From Acidobacteriota bacterium (GTDB taxonomy: Bacteria > Acidobacteriota > Terriglobia > Terriglobales > Acidobacteriaceae): a stretch of 34,375 nucleotides of DNA. Location of the stretch: assembly GCA_021792135.1 (NCBI GenBank), contig JAJYVF010000041.1:1-34375 (forward strand). The letters run 5' to 3'. The translations under genes and the position numbers were made by a program. Shown in pieces: positions 17,155 through 25,386 of this stretch. The notes under the pieces were generated by a model. It made no database searches and was not told where the DNA came from. It worked only from the letters and a program-made list of their open reading frames with translations. Each line of letters opens with the position of its first letter. Positions within the stretch are counted from its first letter, which is position 1.

Positions 17155-17330
17155 GGCTTTGCCGCAACCTCAGCCGACCCTGCCGCAATCTCGGCCGAGA
17201 CCCCTGCAACCTCGGCCGAGCTTGCCGCAAGCTCGACCGACATCGAAGTGACATCCTTTCTGTCACTTCCGCCCATCTCGGCCGTGTCTGCGGCAACTAC
17301 GGCCGAAACTCCCGCAACCTCGGCTGCCCT
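17155..17330. repeat. 21-bp repeat array (4 + 3 units) with a palindromic core, split by a hairpin
   Basis: Seven copies of a core close to CTCGGCCGA start at 17169, 17190, 17211, 17232, then 17277, 17298 and 17319. The step is exactly 21 bases within each half and 45 between the halves. Copies two and three extend to the perfect palindrome CTCGGCCGAG. A second constant element, GCCGCAA or CCGCAAC, precedes most cores. A spacing of two helical turns puts every core on the same DNA face, as in regulator-binding arrays. No open frame with a ribosome binding site uses it. It lies 190 to 350 bases upstream of the sigma-factor start. Confidence 0.75.
17245..17269. other. Perfect hairpin between the two halves of the repeat array
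   Basis: GAAGTGACA and TGTCACTTC are exact inverted repeats (9 bp) around the 7-base loop TCCTTTC. The hairpin sits in the only gap of the 21-bp array. It has no T-tract, so it is not a simple terminator; an RNA structure or a dyad binding site are the main options. Confidence 0.6.
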
Positions 17331-17519
17331 GCAACTGATTTCCTGCGAAACACTTGCCCGGTCTAAAGCGCAGAAAACAAAACATCGCCCCAGGAAGACC
17401 CACAATTTTTTCCAGCCGCCGCCGACTGCCAATCCAGTCCACCCCAGCCGATCCATGCAGTCTCATGCAAAAGCTTCACTTTCCGGAACTCCTGGCCCCC
17501 GGCCTGCGTATGATTGCCC

Positions 17520-18293
17520 ATGAGCGCCGCCGGCACAATTCCGTGGAACCTGGGCATGCTGGGCTTCCCGCTGGAGCGGCCATTCGACCGCTCTTCGGTG
17601 CCCGCGCCCGCCGGCCACTACCGTGCGCCGGCCACCTCGGGCCCGGCCGATCGCTGGCGGCGCAAAGAGCAGTCCGGGGAACGTGTCCTGGAGAAACCTG
17701 TGGAAGGCGATTGGCAGGTCCTGGTGGAGCGGTGCCTCAAGGGCGACTCTTTTGCCTGGACCGAGCTGGTGAAAGCGCATCACAGACGGGTGTACGGCCT
17801 CTGCTTCCGCTTCACCGGATCCGCCAGCGATGCCGAAGACCTCACCCAGGAGGTCTTCCTCAAGGTCTATGGCAATCTCGCCTCCTTCGATCTGGCCCGC
17901 GGAAGCTTCCAGACCTGGATCACCACCATGACCCGCAACCTCCTCGTGGACCACTTCCGCCGCTCCCGGGGACAGCGCGCGACGGATTCCATGGACGCAG
18001 GATGGGAAGGCGACGGCGAAGAATTGCCGATGGCTCTGCGCCTCGCCGACCACGGCCCCAGCCAGCATGACCGCGCGGTGCAGCGGGAAATCGAGAAGAT
18101 GGTGCAGGAGGCGCTCACCAAGATTTCCCCTGAACTGCGTGAAGCGGTTATTCTGCGTGATTTGCAGGACCTGGATTACAAGGAGATCGCCCAGGTTCTG
18201 CACATCCCTGAAGGCACGGTGAAGTCCCGCATCAGCCGCGGCCGGGCGGAACTGGCTCGTTTACTGGAACGTAATAAAGGACAGATGGTGTAG
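17520..18293 (+). CDS. ECF-type RNA polymerase sigma factor (sigma-70 family)
   Basis: 257 residues from the ATG at 17520. Region 2 runs from FAWTELVKAHHRRVYGLCFR through DAEDLTQEVFLKVY to FQTWITTMTRNLLVDHFRR (about 80-150). Region 4 is ISPELREAVILRDLQDLDY followed by the helix-turn-helix KEIAQVLHIPEGTVKSRISRG (about 205-250). Sigma regions 1 and 3 are missing, as in ECF factors. The first 60 residues are a Pro-rich extension that may mean the true start is further in; no good ribosome binding site marks any start. The anti-sigma gene follows after two bases, the usual sigma/anti-sigma pair. A target promoter motif was not found. Confidence 0.9.
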   Translation: MSAAGTIPWNLGMLGFPLERPFDRSSVPAPAGHYRAPATSGPADRWRRKEQSGERVLEKPVEGDWQVLVERCLKGDSFAWTELVKAHHRRVYGLCFRFTGSASDAEDLTQEVFLKVYGNLASFDLARGSFQTWITTMTRNLLVDHFRRSRGQRATDSMDAGWEGDGEELPMALRLADHGPSQHDRAVQREIEKMVQEALTKISPELREAVILRDLQDLDYKEIAQVLHIPEGTVKSRISRGRAELARLLERNKGQMV

Positions 18294-18295
18294 GT

Positions 18296-19123
18296 ATGGC
18301 GGAGCAGGGCAAATTCGGACAGAAGCCGGAAGGACTCCGCTGCGAGGAATGGGAGGCGTTGCTGGTCGATGCTCTCGACGGGCTCCTGCCCGCGGTGGAT
18401 GCGGCGATCTTCCGTGCGCACAGCAGCGGCTGCGCGAACTGTGCCGATCTGCTGTCCCACGCCGAACAGGGCCGCCAGTGGCTCGGCTATCTGCACACCG
18501 AACCCGAGGTTCCCGCCGACCTGCTGGGCAGGATCCTCGACCGGACCGTGGGTGCCGGGGGTATCGCGATTCCGGTCGCCGCCGGCGCGCAGGGCAGCGT
18601 CCCCGTGGTCGCGGCCCTACCCCTGCGGCGGAGTTTTCACGAAGCCCGCCTTATGATGACCGTCGCGATGGCCTTCTTCTCCATCGCCCTTACGCTGAAC
18701 CTGGTGGGCGTCAAGATTACCAGCCTGCGTCTCGCTGATCTGCGCCCCTCGGTCATCGGCAGCACGCTCTCGCGCCAGGTCTACGGGACCTGGGGCCAGA
18801 TGGTCCACTATTACGACAACCTGCGCTTCGTCTATCAGCTGGAATCGCGCATGCGCGAGCTGCGGCGCGACGTCGAAGCCCCCGCCGCGCAGCAGCAAAA
18901 TAAACAGTCGCCAACCCCGAAGAACGGGCAGTCGAAGGCAACCGATCCGGACTCCGTACTCCGGGCACAGGCTGCCACCCCTGTGATGTGCGCCGTCACC
19001 ACGAACGACCAACTCAACACAACAACACTCAATTCAGCAATGAGTCGGATTTCAATCTCCCTGGGTCCCTGCAGAGCCGGGCTGAGGCAAGCCGCTCAGA
19101 ACGAGGGAAGGAGCCTGGCATGA
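18296..19123 (+). CDS. Zinc-finger anti-sigma factor, membrane-anchored
   Basis: 275 residues. The N-terminus carries the ZAS-type zinc site: Cys16, then HSSGCANC (His42, Cys46, Cys49). One membrane helix lies at about 119-140 (LMMTVAMAFFSIALTLNLVGV). An outer part follows with a conserved-looking WGQMVHYYDNLRFVYQLESR block, and the last 90 residues are low-complexity. It should hold the sigma factor at the membrane and release it on an envelope signal. Its TGA overlaps the next ATG (ATGA), so the downstream membrane gene is translationally coupled. Confidence 0.85.
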   Translation: MAEQGKFGQKPEGLRCEEWEALLVDALDGLLPAVDAAIFRAHSSGCANCADLLSHAEQGRQWLGYLHTEPEVPADLLGRILDRTVGAGGIAIPVAAGAQGSVPVVAALPLRRSFHEARLMMTVAMAFFSIALTLNLVGVKITSLRLADLRPSVIGSTLSRQVYGTWGQMVHYYDNLRFVYQLESRMRELRRDVEAPAAQQQNKQSPTPKNGQSKATDPDSVLRAQAATPVMCAVTTNDQLNTTTLNSAMSRISISLGPCRAGLRQAAQNEGRSLA

Positions 19124-20169
19124 ACTGCGTCAATCATCCCGAGGCGGCGGCATCCGCCTGGTGTCAGAATTGTGGCAAGCCTCTGTGTATGGAGTGCGTC
19201 CGCAACGATCAGGGCAGTATCTTCTGCCAGGAGTGTCTGGCCGCGCGAGTGCCCGGTTCCCCCCGTCCGTATCCTCCCGGAGTCGCGCCCCCGGCGGGCG
19301 CCAATCCCGGTCTGGCCACCCTCCTCGGCTTCATCCCCGGCGTGGGCGCCATGTACAACGGCCAGTACATCAAGGCCATCGTGCATGTGCTGGTCTTCGT
19401 GGTGCTGGTGAGCCTCAGCAGCCATGGCAACGGTATCTTCGGCATTCTCGTCGCCTTCTGGATCGTTTATCAGGTTTTCGACGCCCATCAGACGGCCAAA
19501 GCGCGCCGCGATGGCCTGCCGTTGCCTGACCCCTTCGGCCTTAACGAACTGGGAAGCGCCATTGCCGGACATACAGGACCCCACCCGGTCAATCCGCCCG
19601 TCCCCCCAGCCGGAAGCACGACCCCTCCGCCCTCCTCCGCCGCCTGGGCCGAGCAGATGCGCAGCCAGGCCCATGACTGGGGCCAGCAGGCGGGCCAGTG
19701 GGGGGAGCAACTGCGCCAGCGCATCGTCGCCGAAGCTCAGGCAGGCCCTCCCTTCACGCCCGGTTATGGTCCCAGTCCTGGCCCCATCGCATCGGGCTTT
19801 GTACCTGGCGCCGAAAATCCCCCGGCAGGCTATGCGCCTCCGCCTCCGCCACCCGGCTATGCCCCGCCGGTCTGGGGACCGCCGCCCCCCGTTCCACCGA
19901 TTCCGCCGAACCTGGAACTGGATCGCGCCCGCCGCGAGCCGCTGGGAGCCATTCTGCTCATCCTGCTGGGTATGCTCTTTCTCTTCAATACGCTGGGCTT
20001 CCTGAGCTTCTCCTGGATCGGTCACAGCTGGCCCTGGATTATCGTGGCCATTGCGATCTGGCTGCTGGTTCGCGGCGGCGGAGCGCGCTTCCATCTTCGT
20101 GCTCCGCACCCGTCCACTCCTGCTCAGGGTTCGGGCCAGACGCAGCCGCCGGCAGGAGGTGGGCAATGA
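19120..20169 (+). CDS. B-box-type zinc finger / multi-pass membrane protein
   Basis: 349 residues. The first 40 hold a B-box-like zinc finger with CVNH, CQNC, CMEC and CQEC. Residues 62-125 have TM2-like features: LATLLGFIPGVGAMYNGQYIKAIVHVL and a second hydrophobic block. A long Pro/Gly-rich linker (about 140-270) with a predicted amphipathic Gln-rich segment follows, and the C-terminus is a pair of helices (PLGAILLILLGMLFLFNTLGF, WPWIIVAIAIWLLV) of the LiaF/DUF5668 type. It overlaps both neighbours by four bases. It may sense or transmit envelope stress together with the anti-sigma factor; this is inferred from the operon only. Confidence 0.8.
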   Translation: MNCVNHPEAAASAWCQNCGKPLCMECVRNDQGSIFCQECLAARVPGSPRPYPPGVAPPAGANPGLATLLGFIPGVGAMYNGQYIKAIVHVLVFVVLVSLSSHGNGIFGILVAFWIVYQVFDAHQTAKARRDGLPLPDPFGLNELGSAIAGHTGPHPVNPPVPPAGSTTPPPSSAAWAEQMRSQAHDWGQQAGQWGEQLRQRIVAEAQAGPPFTPGYGPSPGPIASGFVPGAENPPAGYAPPPPPPGYAPPVWGPPPPVPPIPPNLELDRARREPLGAILLILLGMLFLFNTLGFLSFSWIGHSWPWIIVAIAIWLLVRGGGARFHLRAPHPSTPAQGSGQTQPPAGGGQ

Positions 20170-20462
20170 ACCAGTATCTGTTTCTGCGCCGCATGCGCGG
20201 GCCTGTCATGCTCCTGATCTTCGGCGTCACCGCCATTCTGGACGAGTACACCGGGATCCACTACTCGATGAGCTGGCCCCTGTACATCATCGCCTGGGGC
20301 GTGCTGAAGCTCGCCGAAAGTGCGATCCTTGCGCAGAGCGCACCCCCGCCGGGAGCGTGGCCGGACTATCCGAGTTATCAGCCGCAGGCGGGTGCCGCAA
20401 CTCCTCCCCCGCCGCCCGCCACCACAGCCATCGTGCCCATCCCGGACGAGGAAAGGAGATAA
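20166..20462 (+). CDS. Small two-helix membrane protein of the sigma operon
   Basis: 98 residues with hydrophobic segments at about 11-24 (GPVMLLIFGVTAIL) and 34-50 (SMSWPLYIIAWGVLKLAE), the LiaF-like helical hairpin also seen in both flanking proteins, then a Pro/Ala-rich tail. Its ATG overlaps the preceding TGA (ATGA). Function unknown. Confidence 0.7.
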   Translation: MNQYLFLRRMRGPVMLLIFGVTAILDEYTGIHYSMSWPLYIIAWGVLKLAESAILAQSAPPPGAWPDYPSYQPQAGAATPPPPPATTAIVPIPDEERR

Positions 20463-20465
20463 GCC

Positions 20466-22037
20466 ATGGCTGCCCCTCCTCCCTATACCCCTCCGGATGC
20501 CCGCTGGCAGGCCAGGCAGATGCGGGCCGAAACCCGCGCCCAGCGCCAGCAGTGGAGAGCTCAGGCGCAAGCGCAGAAGGAGTATTACCGCCAGTACTGG
20601 CGGGGTTCCCGCCGACCTTCCTTCGTTGGCCCCATCGTTCTGCTTGCCGTCGGCATCCTTGCTCTTCTGATGGAGATCGGACAGCTCGATCCCGTCACGT
20701 TCTGGGGATGGTACGCCCACTGGTGGCCGGTGCTGCTGATCGCTCTGGGAGGCCTGCTCCTGGCAGAACACTTCCTGGACTGGCACAGACCCTGGGCTGG
20801 CCGTCGCCCCTTTGGGGGCATCTTCTGGCTGGTCGTCCTCCTCGTGGTCCTGGGCATCGCTGCCCATGCGGGCCGCTATATTGGTCACTGGCAGTTCTCC
20901 GGAGATGATGACCAGTTCTTCAGCTGGATGGGTCCCGAGCACGACAACGACGTGCAGATCGATCAGGCCCTCGAAACGGCCAGGCCCAGCGTCAGCATCA
21001 GCAATCCCCGCGGCGACCTTACCATCACCACATCGGACGACGGACGCATGCACGTCCGGGCGCATGAAATGGTCCATCGCGATTCCGACCGCGAGGCGCA
21101 GAAGGTTTTTGCTGAACTGAAACCCGCAGTGGAAACCTCCGCACAGGGCGCAGTCGTGACGGTGCCGCAGCGCGACGGAGCCCGCGTCGATCTCACCGTG
21201 GAGCTTCCGGCGGCATCCTTTGCCACCGTCACCGCCGGCCATGGCGATGTCACCGCCGATGGTCTGAAGGGCGGCATGGAGGTAAGCGATAACGGCGGCG
21301 AAGTGAAGCTCGAGGATATCGGCGGCGATGCCCAGGGCCACATGAATCATGGCGATTTCGCCGCCCACAATGTGCAGGGCCGGGTGCTGGTGGATGGCCA
21401 CGGTGATGATGTCACGCTCTCCCAGATCCGGGGCACGGTGACCATCAACGGCGACTTCTTCGGCGATATCCACCTCGAGCAGATCGCCTCGGACATCCAT
21501 TACCACTCCAGCATGACCACCCTCGACATCCCTCACCTCATCGGCTCGCTCACCCTCGACAAGAGCGACCTCAGCATCAGCCAGGCCTCCGGTCCGATCC
21601 GCGTCGCCGCGAAATCCAAGGACATCGACCTGACTCAGATCGCCGGTGATGCCCAGATCGAGGACAGCAATGGCGACGTCAACCTCGTTGCCGTGGCGCC
21701 GCTCGGCAACCTGCAGATCACCGCCCACACCGGCGACGTCATCGTCACCCTACCCGAGAATGCCAGCTTCACCGTCACCGGCAGCACCAGCACCGATGAG
21801 GCAGTCCGCACCGATTTTCCGCTGAAGATGTCGACTCAGGGCGATCGACAGATGCTGAACGGGACCATCGGCCAGGGCGGCGTGCGCCTGGAACTGGATA
21901 CCGACCACGGCAACCTCGAACTGCGGAAGGGCGATAGCGCTTCTCTTGCCGTCTCCCCGCCCAGTCCACCTGCACCTCCAGGCAGGCCAAAGCACTTCCG
22001 CGCTCCTGCCGAACCGGAGCCGGTGGAGCAGGAGTAG
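20466..22037 (+). CDS. Membrane-anchored DUF4097 beta-helix protein
   Basis: 523 residues with AAGGAG before the ATG. The N-terminus is basic and Gln-rich, followed by LiaF-like helices (about 53-70, 88-100 and 119-138). From about 160 it is a DUF4097 (putative adhesin) domain: short strands with repeated turns such as VSISNPRGDLTITTSDDG, FATVTAGHGDVTADGL, VKLEDIGGDAQGHM and LNGTIGQGGVRLELDTDHG, giving a right-handed parallel beta-helix. The end is Pro-rich. In this family the protein is usually part of a LiaF/PspC-like envelope stress module, which matches its place after the sigma/anti-sigma pair. It ends 23 bases before the convergent rmuC. Confidence 0.85.
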   Translation: MAAPPPYTPPDARWQARQMRAETRAQRQQWRAQAQAQKEYYRQYWRGSRRPSFVGPIVLLAVGILALLMEIGQLDPVTFWGWYAHWWPVLLIALGGLLLAEHFLDWHRPWAGRRPFGGIFWLVVLLVVLGIAAHAGRYIGHWQFSGDDDQFFSWMGPEHDNDVQIDQALETARPSVSISNPRGDLTITTSDDGRMHVRAHEMVHRDSDREAQKVFAELKPAVETSAQGAVVTVPQRDGARVDLTVELPAASFATVTAGHGDVTADGLKGGMEVSDNGGEVKLEDIGGDAQGHMNHGDFAAHNVQGRVLVDGHGDDVTLSQIRGTVTINGDFFGDIHLEQIASDIHYHSSMTTLDIPHLIGSLTLDKSDLSISQASGPIRVAAKSKDIDLTQIAGDAQIEDSNGDVNLVAVAPLGNLQITAHTGDVIVTLPENASFTVTGSTSTDEAVRTDFPLKMSTQGDRQMLNGTIGQGGVRLELDTDHGNLELRKGDSASLAVSPPSPPAPPGRPKHFRAPAEPEPVEQE

Positions 22038-22060
22038 TCCCGGGGGGCAACTTCTCCGGA

Positions 22061-23527
22061 TCAGCTCTCTGTCTGGCTGTCGTCGGCCACGTCGGCCACG
22101 GCGGCCAGCGCCAGCGGCTCGTCGGCTTCGACTGCCTGTTCGATCAGCGCCGGAGGCAATGTCTTGTTGGGCTTGATCCCCAGCTTCACCAGTTTCTCCG
22201 CCTGCGAGACAAGATTGCCGTCAGCCCTGGCCAACTTGTTGAAGGCGCTGTCATAGGCTTCGCGGGCGTCGCCGAGCTTTCTCCCGATCTTCAGCAGATC
22301 CTCGGTGAAGCTGCTGAACTTGTCGTAGAGGATCCGCCCCCGCTTCGCAATCTCCTCCACATTGCGCGTCTGCCTCTCCTGGCGCCAGATCTGTGCCACC
22401 GTCCGTACCACGGAGAGCAGGCTGCTGGGGCTCACCAGCAGCACCTGCTTGTCGTACGCATCCCGCCAGAGCCGGCTGTCATTCGCGATCCCCAGCATGA
22501 ATGCCGGCTCAATGGGCACGAACATCAGCACGAAATCGAGCGACTTCAGTCCGTACAGGTCCTGGTATTCGCGCGCAGAAAGCCCTTTCAGGTGGTTGCG
22601 CATCGAGGCCAGATGCTGCTTCAGTGCCTGTTTGCGCGTCTCCTCGTCCTCGCTGTTGCAGTACTCGGTGTAGCTGTTCAGCGATACCTTCGAGTCGATC
22701 ACCAGATGCCGGTCCTCCGGCAGGTCGAGGATCACGTCCAGCCGCGCATTGCCGCCGTCTTCGCGGCTGAACGTACTCTGCACCCGGTACTCCACGTTCC
22801 TGCGCAGCCCGGCGGATTCCAGCAGCTTTTCGAGAACCAGCTCACCCCAGTCTCCCTGCGCCTTCGAGGAGCCCTTCAGCGCTGTCACCAGGTTCTCGGC
22901 ATCCTGCGACAGGCGTTCGTTCAGCGAACGGAGCTGCTCGATCTGGGTCTTCAGTTCGGTGCGCCCGGCAACTCCGTCCTTCTCCAGGCTTTCCACCTTC
23001 TGCTGAAACTCACCGAATTTCTCCCGCAGCGGCATCAGAAGACTGGTCAGATTCGCCTGGTTCTGTTCGGTGAAGGTCTTCGACTTCTGCTCAAGGATGT
23101 CATTGGCGAGCGCCTTGAACTGGCTGGACAGCTCCTCGCGGGCCTGCTGCAGCAGCGCGATCTTCTCGGCAGCCCCGCTCTGCTCCTTCTCGATCGCGGT
23201 GCGCAGCCCGGCAGCCTCAATGCGTGCGGCCTCCGCATCACGCCGGCCCTGTTCGGTTCCTGCATGCGCGCGCTCCAGCGCACTGCGCATCTCCGCGATC
23301 TGCGCGTTCAGTTGCGAAGCGGCCATCTCCAGCCGGGCGATCTGTTCCCGCTGTGCCGCCTCGCGTTCGCGGGCTGATTCGAGCGCCTGAAGCCGCTCGG
23401 CCAGCTCCGCCGCCACACCCCTGGCTCGTTCGCGCTCGCCCGCCGCTCGCGCTCCCGCTGCCAGCCACGCCACCGTAGCCCCCACTGCCAGCCCGACCAC
23501 CATGCCCATGCCAACCGCGGGAATCAT
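22061..23527 (-). CDS. rmuC: DNA recombination protein RmuC
   Basis: 488 residues. An N-terminal membrane anchor ([20 protein letters not shown]) is followed by a long coiled coil rich in Glu/Ala/Arg to about residue 230, then the RmuC nuclease-like core: [59 protein letters not shown] and [23 protein letters not shown]. RmuC restrains inversions between short repeats in E. coli, by an unknown mechanism. The start at 23527 is chosen for the membrane anchor; the longer frame is implausible. It is transcribed divergently from acpP, 185 bases away. Confidence 0.93.
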   Translation of the reverse strand: MIPAVGMGMVVGLAVGATVAWLAAGARAAGERERARGVAAELAERLQALESAREREAAQREQIARLEMAASQLNAQIAEMRSALERAHAGTEQGRRDAEAARIEAAGLRTAIEKEQSGAAEKIALLQQAREELSSQFKALANDILEQKSKTFTEQNQANLTSLLMPLREKFGEFQQKVESLEKDGVAGRTELKTQIEQLRSLNERLSQDAENLVTALKGSSKAQGDWGELVLEKLLESAGLRRNVEYRVQSTFSREDGGNARLDVILDLPEDRHLVIDSKVSLNSYTEYCNSEDEETRKQALKQHLASMRNHLKGLSAREYQDLYGLKSLDFVLMFVPIEPAFMLGIANDSRLWRDAYDKQVLLVSPSSLLSVVRTVAQIWRQERQTRNVEEIAKRGRILYDKFSSFTEDLLKIGRKLGDAREAYDSAFNKLARADGNLVSQAEKLVKLGIKPNKTLPPALIEQAVEADEPLALAAVADVADDSQTES

Positions 23528-23712
23528 GGCCTGACTATACGCCTGTCCCTCGGACCGCTTTACACTATCCGGACCCGCCAGTAGACTTGGAATTTCGGAG
23601 CTGGGGTGAGGTGTGTCCCAGTTGTACCCTCGCTCCTCGCCCACGGATCCGGCGCCGCATCCCGCCCTCCGGTTCAGTGCATCAACCTCAAAGCGGTACA
23701 CAGGAGAAACGC

Positions 23713-23961
23713 ATGGCAGCAGGTGTGGAAGAAAAAGTAAAGCAGATTATCGTTGAGCAGCTTCAGGTGGACGAGGCCGAAGTCACCCCCGCCGCTTCCT
23801 TCCAGGAGGATCTGGGCGCCGATTCGCTCGACGTCGTCGAGCTGGTGATGCAGTTCGAAGAAGCCTTCGATCTCGAAATTCCCGACGAGGATGCTGAAAA
23901 GATCAAGACCGTCAAGGACGCCATGGATTACATCGAGAAGAACGCGAAAGGCGGCAAGTAG
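23713..23961 (+). CDS. acpP: Acyl carrier protein
   Basis: 82 residues, the usual size and acidity. The phosphopantetheine attachment site is the Ser in [18 protein letters not shown] precedes the ATG. It is followed by fabF after two bases, the classic acpP-fabF pair. Confidence 0.98.
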   Translation: MAAGVEEKVKQIIVEQLQVDEAEVTPAASFQEDLGADSLDVVELVMQFEEAFDLEIPDEDAEKIKTVKDAMDYIEKNAKGGK

Positions 23962-23963
23962 CT

Positions 23964-25208
23964 TTGCAGAGACGCGTCGTTGTCACCGGCCTCGGCCTGG
24001 TATCCGCCGTCGGCAATACCGCACCCGAGGTCTGGAACAACCTGCTCGCCGGCCGGAGCGGCATTGATACCATTACCGGCTTCGATACCACCGGCTTCTC
24101 CGTCACCTTCGCCGCTGAGGTGAAGAACTTCGATCCGCTCCAGTTCATCGACAGGAAGGAAGCGCGCAAGATGGGGCGCTTCATTCATCTGGCTCTCGCC
24201 GCTACCCATGAGGCGATCGGGAGTTCCGGGCTGAAGATCACCCCGGAGAACGAGGAGCGCGTCGGCGTCTTCATCGGTTCCGGCATCGGCGGGTTTGACA
24301 TCATCGAGCGTGAGCACAGCAACTACCTGCAGGGCGGCCCGCGCAAAATCTCGCCTTTTTTCATTCCCGCCGCCATCATCAATCTGGCCGCCGGCCAGGT
24401 CAGCATCCGCTACGGCGCGAAAGGCCCGAACGAAGCCACGGCCACGGCCTGCACCACCAGCGCCCACTCTATTGGCGACGCCTACCGCATCATCGAACGC
24501 GGCGATGCGGACGTGATGATCGCCGGCGGCTCGGAAGCGGCCATCACTCCGATGGGCGTTGGCGGATTCGCTGCCATGCGCGCGCTTTCCACGCGCAACG
24601 ACGATCCTGCCCACGCCTGCCGCCCCTTCGACCACGACCGCGACGGCTTCGTCGTCGGCGAAGGCGCCGGCATCCTGATCCTGGAGGAACTGGAACACGC
24701 CCAGGCCCGCGGCGCAAAGCTCCTCGCTGAAATCATCGGCTATGGTATGAGCGCCGACGCCCATCACATTACCGGTATGCCCGACGATGGCAATGGCTGC
24801 GTCCGTGCCATGCGCAATGCCCTCAGGAGCGCCAGGCTTGAACCGCACCAGGTGGACTACGTCAACGCCCACGCCACCTCGACACCGCTCGGCGACGTCG
24901 TCGAGTCCAAGGCATTGCAGGCGCTCTTCGGCGAGCATGCCACGAGCGGAAAGCTGAAGGTCAGCTCGACGAAATCCATGACCGGCCATCTGCTCGGCGG
25001 CGCCGGCGGACTCGAAGCGGGGATCACCATCCTCGCGCTCGTCAACCAGACCGCTCCGCCCACCATCAACCTCGACAGTCCCGATCCGGAATGTGTGCTG
25101 AACTACGTCCCCAACCAGCCGCAGAAGGGACCGATGCACATCGCCCTGTCGAATTCCTTTGGCTTTGGCGGCACCAACGGCTCTCTCATCTTTCGCCGCT
25201 GGGAATAG
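23964..25208 (+). CDS. fabF: 3-oxoacyl-[acyl-carrier-protein] synthase II
   Basis: 414 residues. It starts at TTG 23964 (RRVVVTGLGLVSAVG is the family N-terminus) with AAAGGCGG upstream, overlapping the acpP end. The catalytic triad is present: Cys in ATACTTSAHSIGDA, His in NAHATSTPLGD and His in KSMTGHLLGGAGG; the C-terminal SNSFGFGGTNGSLIF is also conserved. It elongates fatty acyl-ACP using malonyl-ACP. The TTG start may keep its level below that of ACP. Confidence 0.97.
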   Translation: MQRRVVVTGLGLVSAVGNTAPEVWNNLLAGRSGIDTITGFDTTGFSVTFAAEVKNFDPLQFIDRKEARKMGRFIHLALAATHEAIGSSGLKITPENEERVGVFIGSGIGGFDIIEREHSNYLQGGPRKISPFFIPAAIINLAAGQVSIRYGAKGPNEATATACTTSAHSIGDAYRIIERGDADVMIAGGSEAAITPMGVGGFAAMRALSTRNDDPAHACRPFDHDRDGFVVGEGAGILILEELEHAQARGAKLLAEIIGYGMSADAHHITGMPDDGNGCVRAMRNALRSARLEPHQVDYVNAHATSTPLGDVVESKALQALFGEHATSGKLKVSSTKSMTGHLLGGAGGLEAGITILALVNQTAPPTINLDSPDPECVLNYVPNQPQKGPMHIALSNSFGFGGTNGSLIFRRWE

Positions 25209-25255
25209 AAGACCTCACACCAACCCCGCAGGTTCCCGCCGTTAAGCCCCCTCTG

Positions 25256-25281
25256 CATGATGGAGCCCAGGCTCCATCATG
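25256..25281. terminator. Perfect stem-loop after fabF (terminator-like, no T-tract)
   Basis: CATGATGGAGC and GCTCCATCATG form an exact 11-bp stem around CCAG. No T-run follows, so termination would need help; a protein-binding dyad is an alternative. It is 47 bases past the fabF stop. Confidence 0.45.
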
Positions 25282-25386
25282 TGGCCATCATCCGCATGAT
25301 GCCTGAGAGGTCTGCGGGCCAAAGCGGGATCAGCGGCCCTTTTCAGCTCATGAATCCCAGGACGGCTGCCTCCTGCCATCCGAAGT

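Noticed and set aside
17155-17330. Repeats considered as a CRISPR array
   Set aside because: The units are contiguous 21-mers with degenerate sequence and no unique spacers, and no cas genes are present.
16971-17456. 161-residue minus-strand frame with AEVAGVS-like heptads
   Set aside because: The heptads only reflect the 21-bp DNA repeat read in codons; there is no ribosome binding site, and its 3' end runs through the strong terminator at 17014-17042.
20124-21728. 534-residue minus-strand open frame
   Set aside because: Antisense shadow of the DUF4097 gene; no domain or ribosome binding site.
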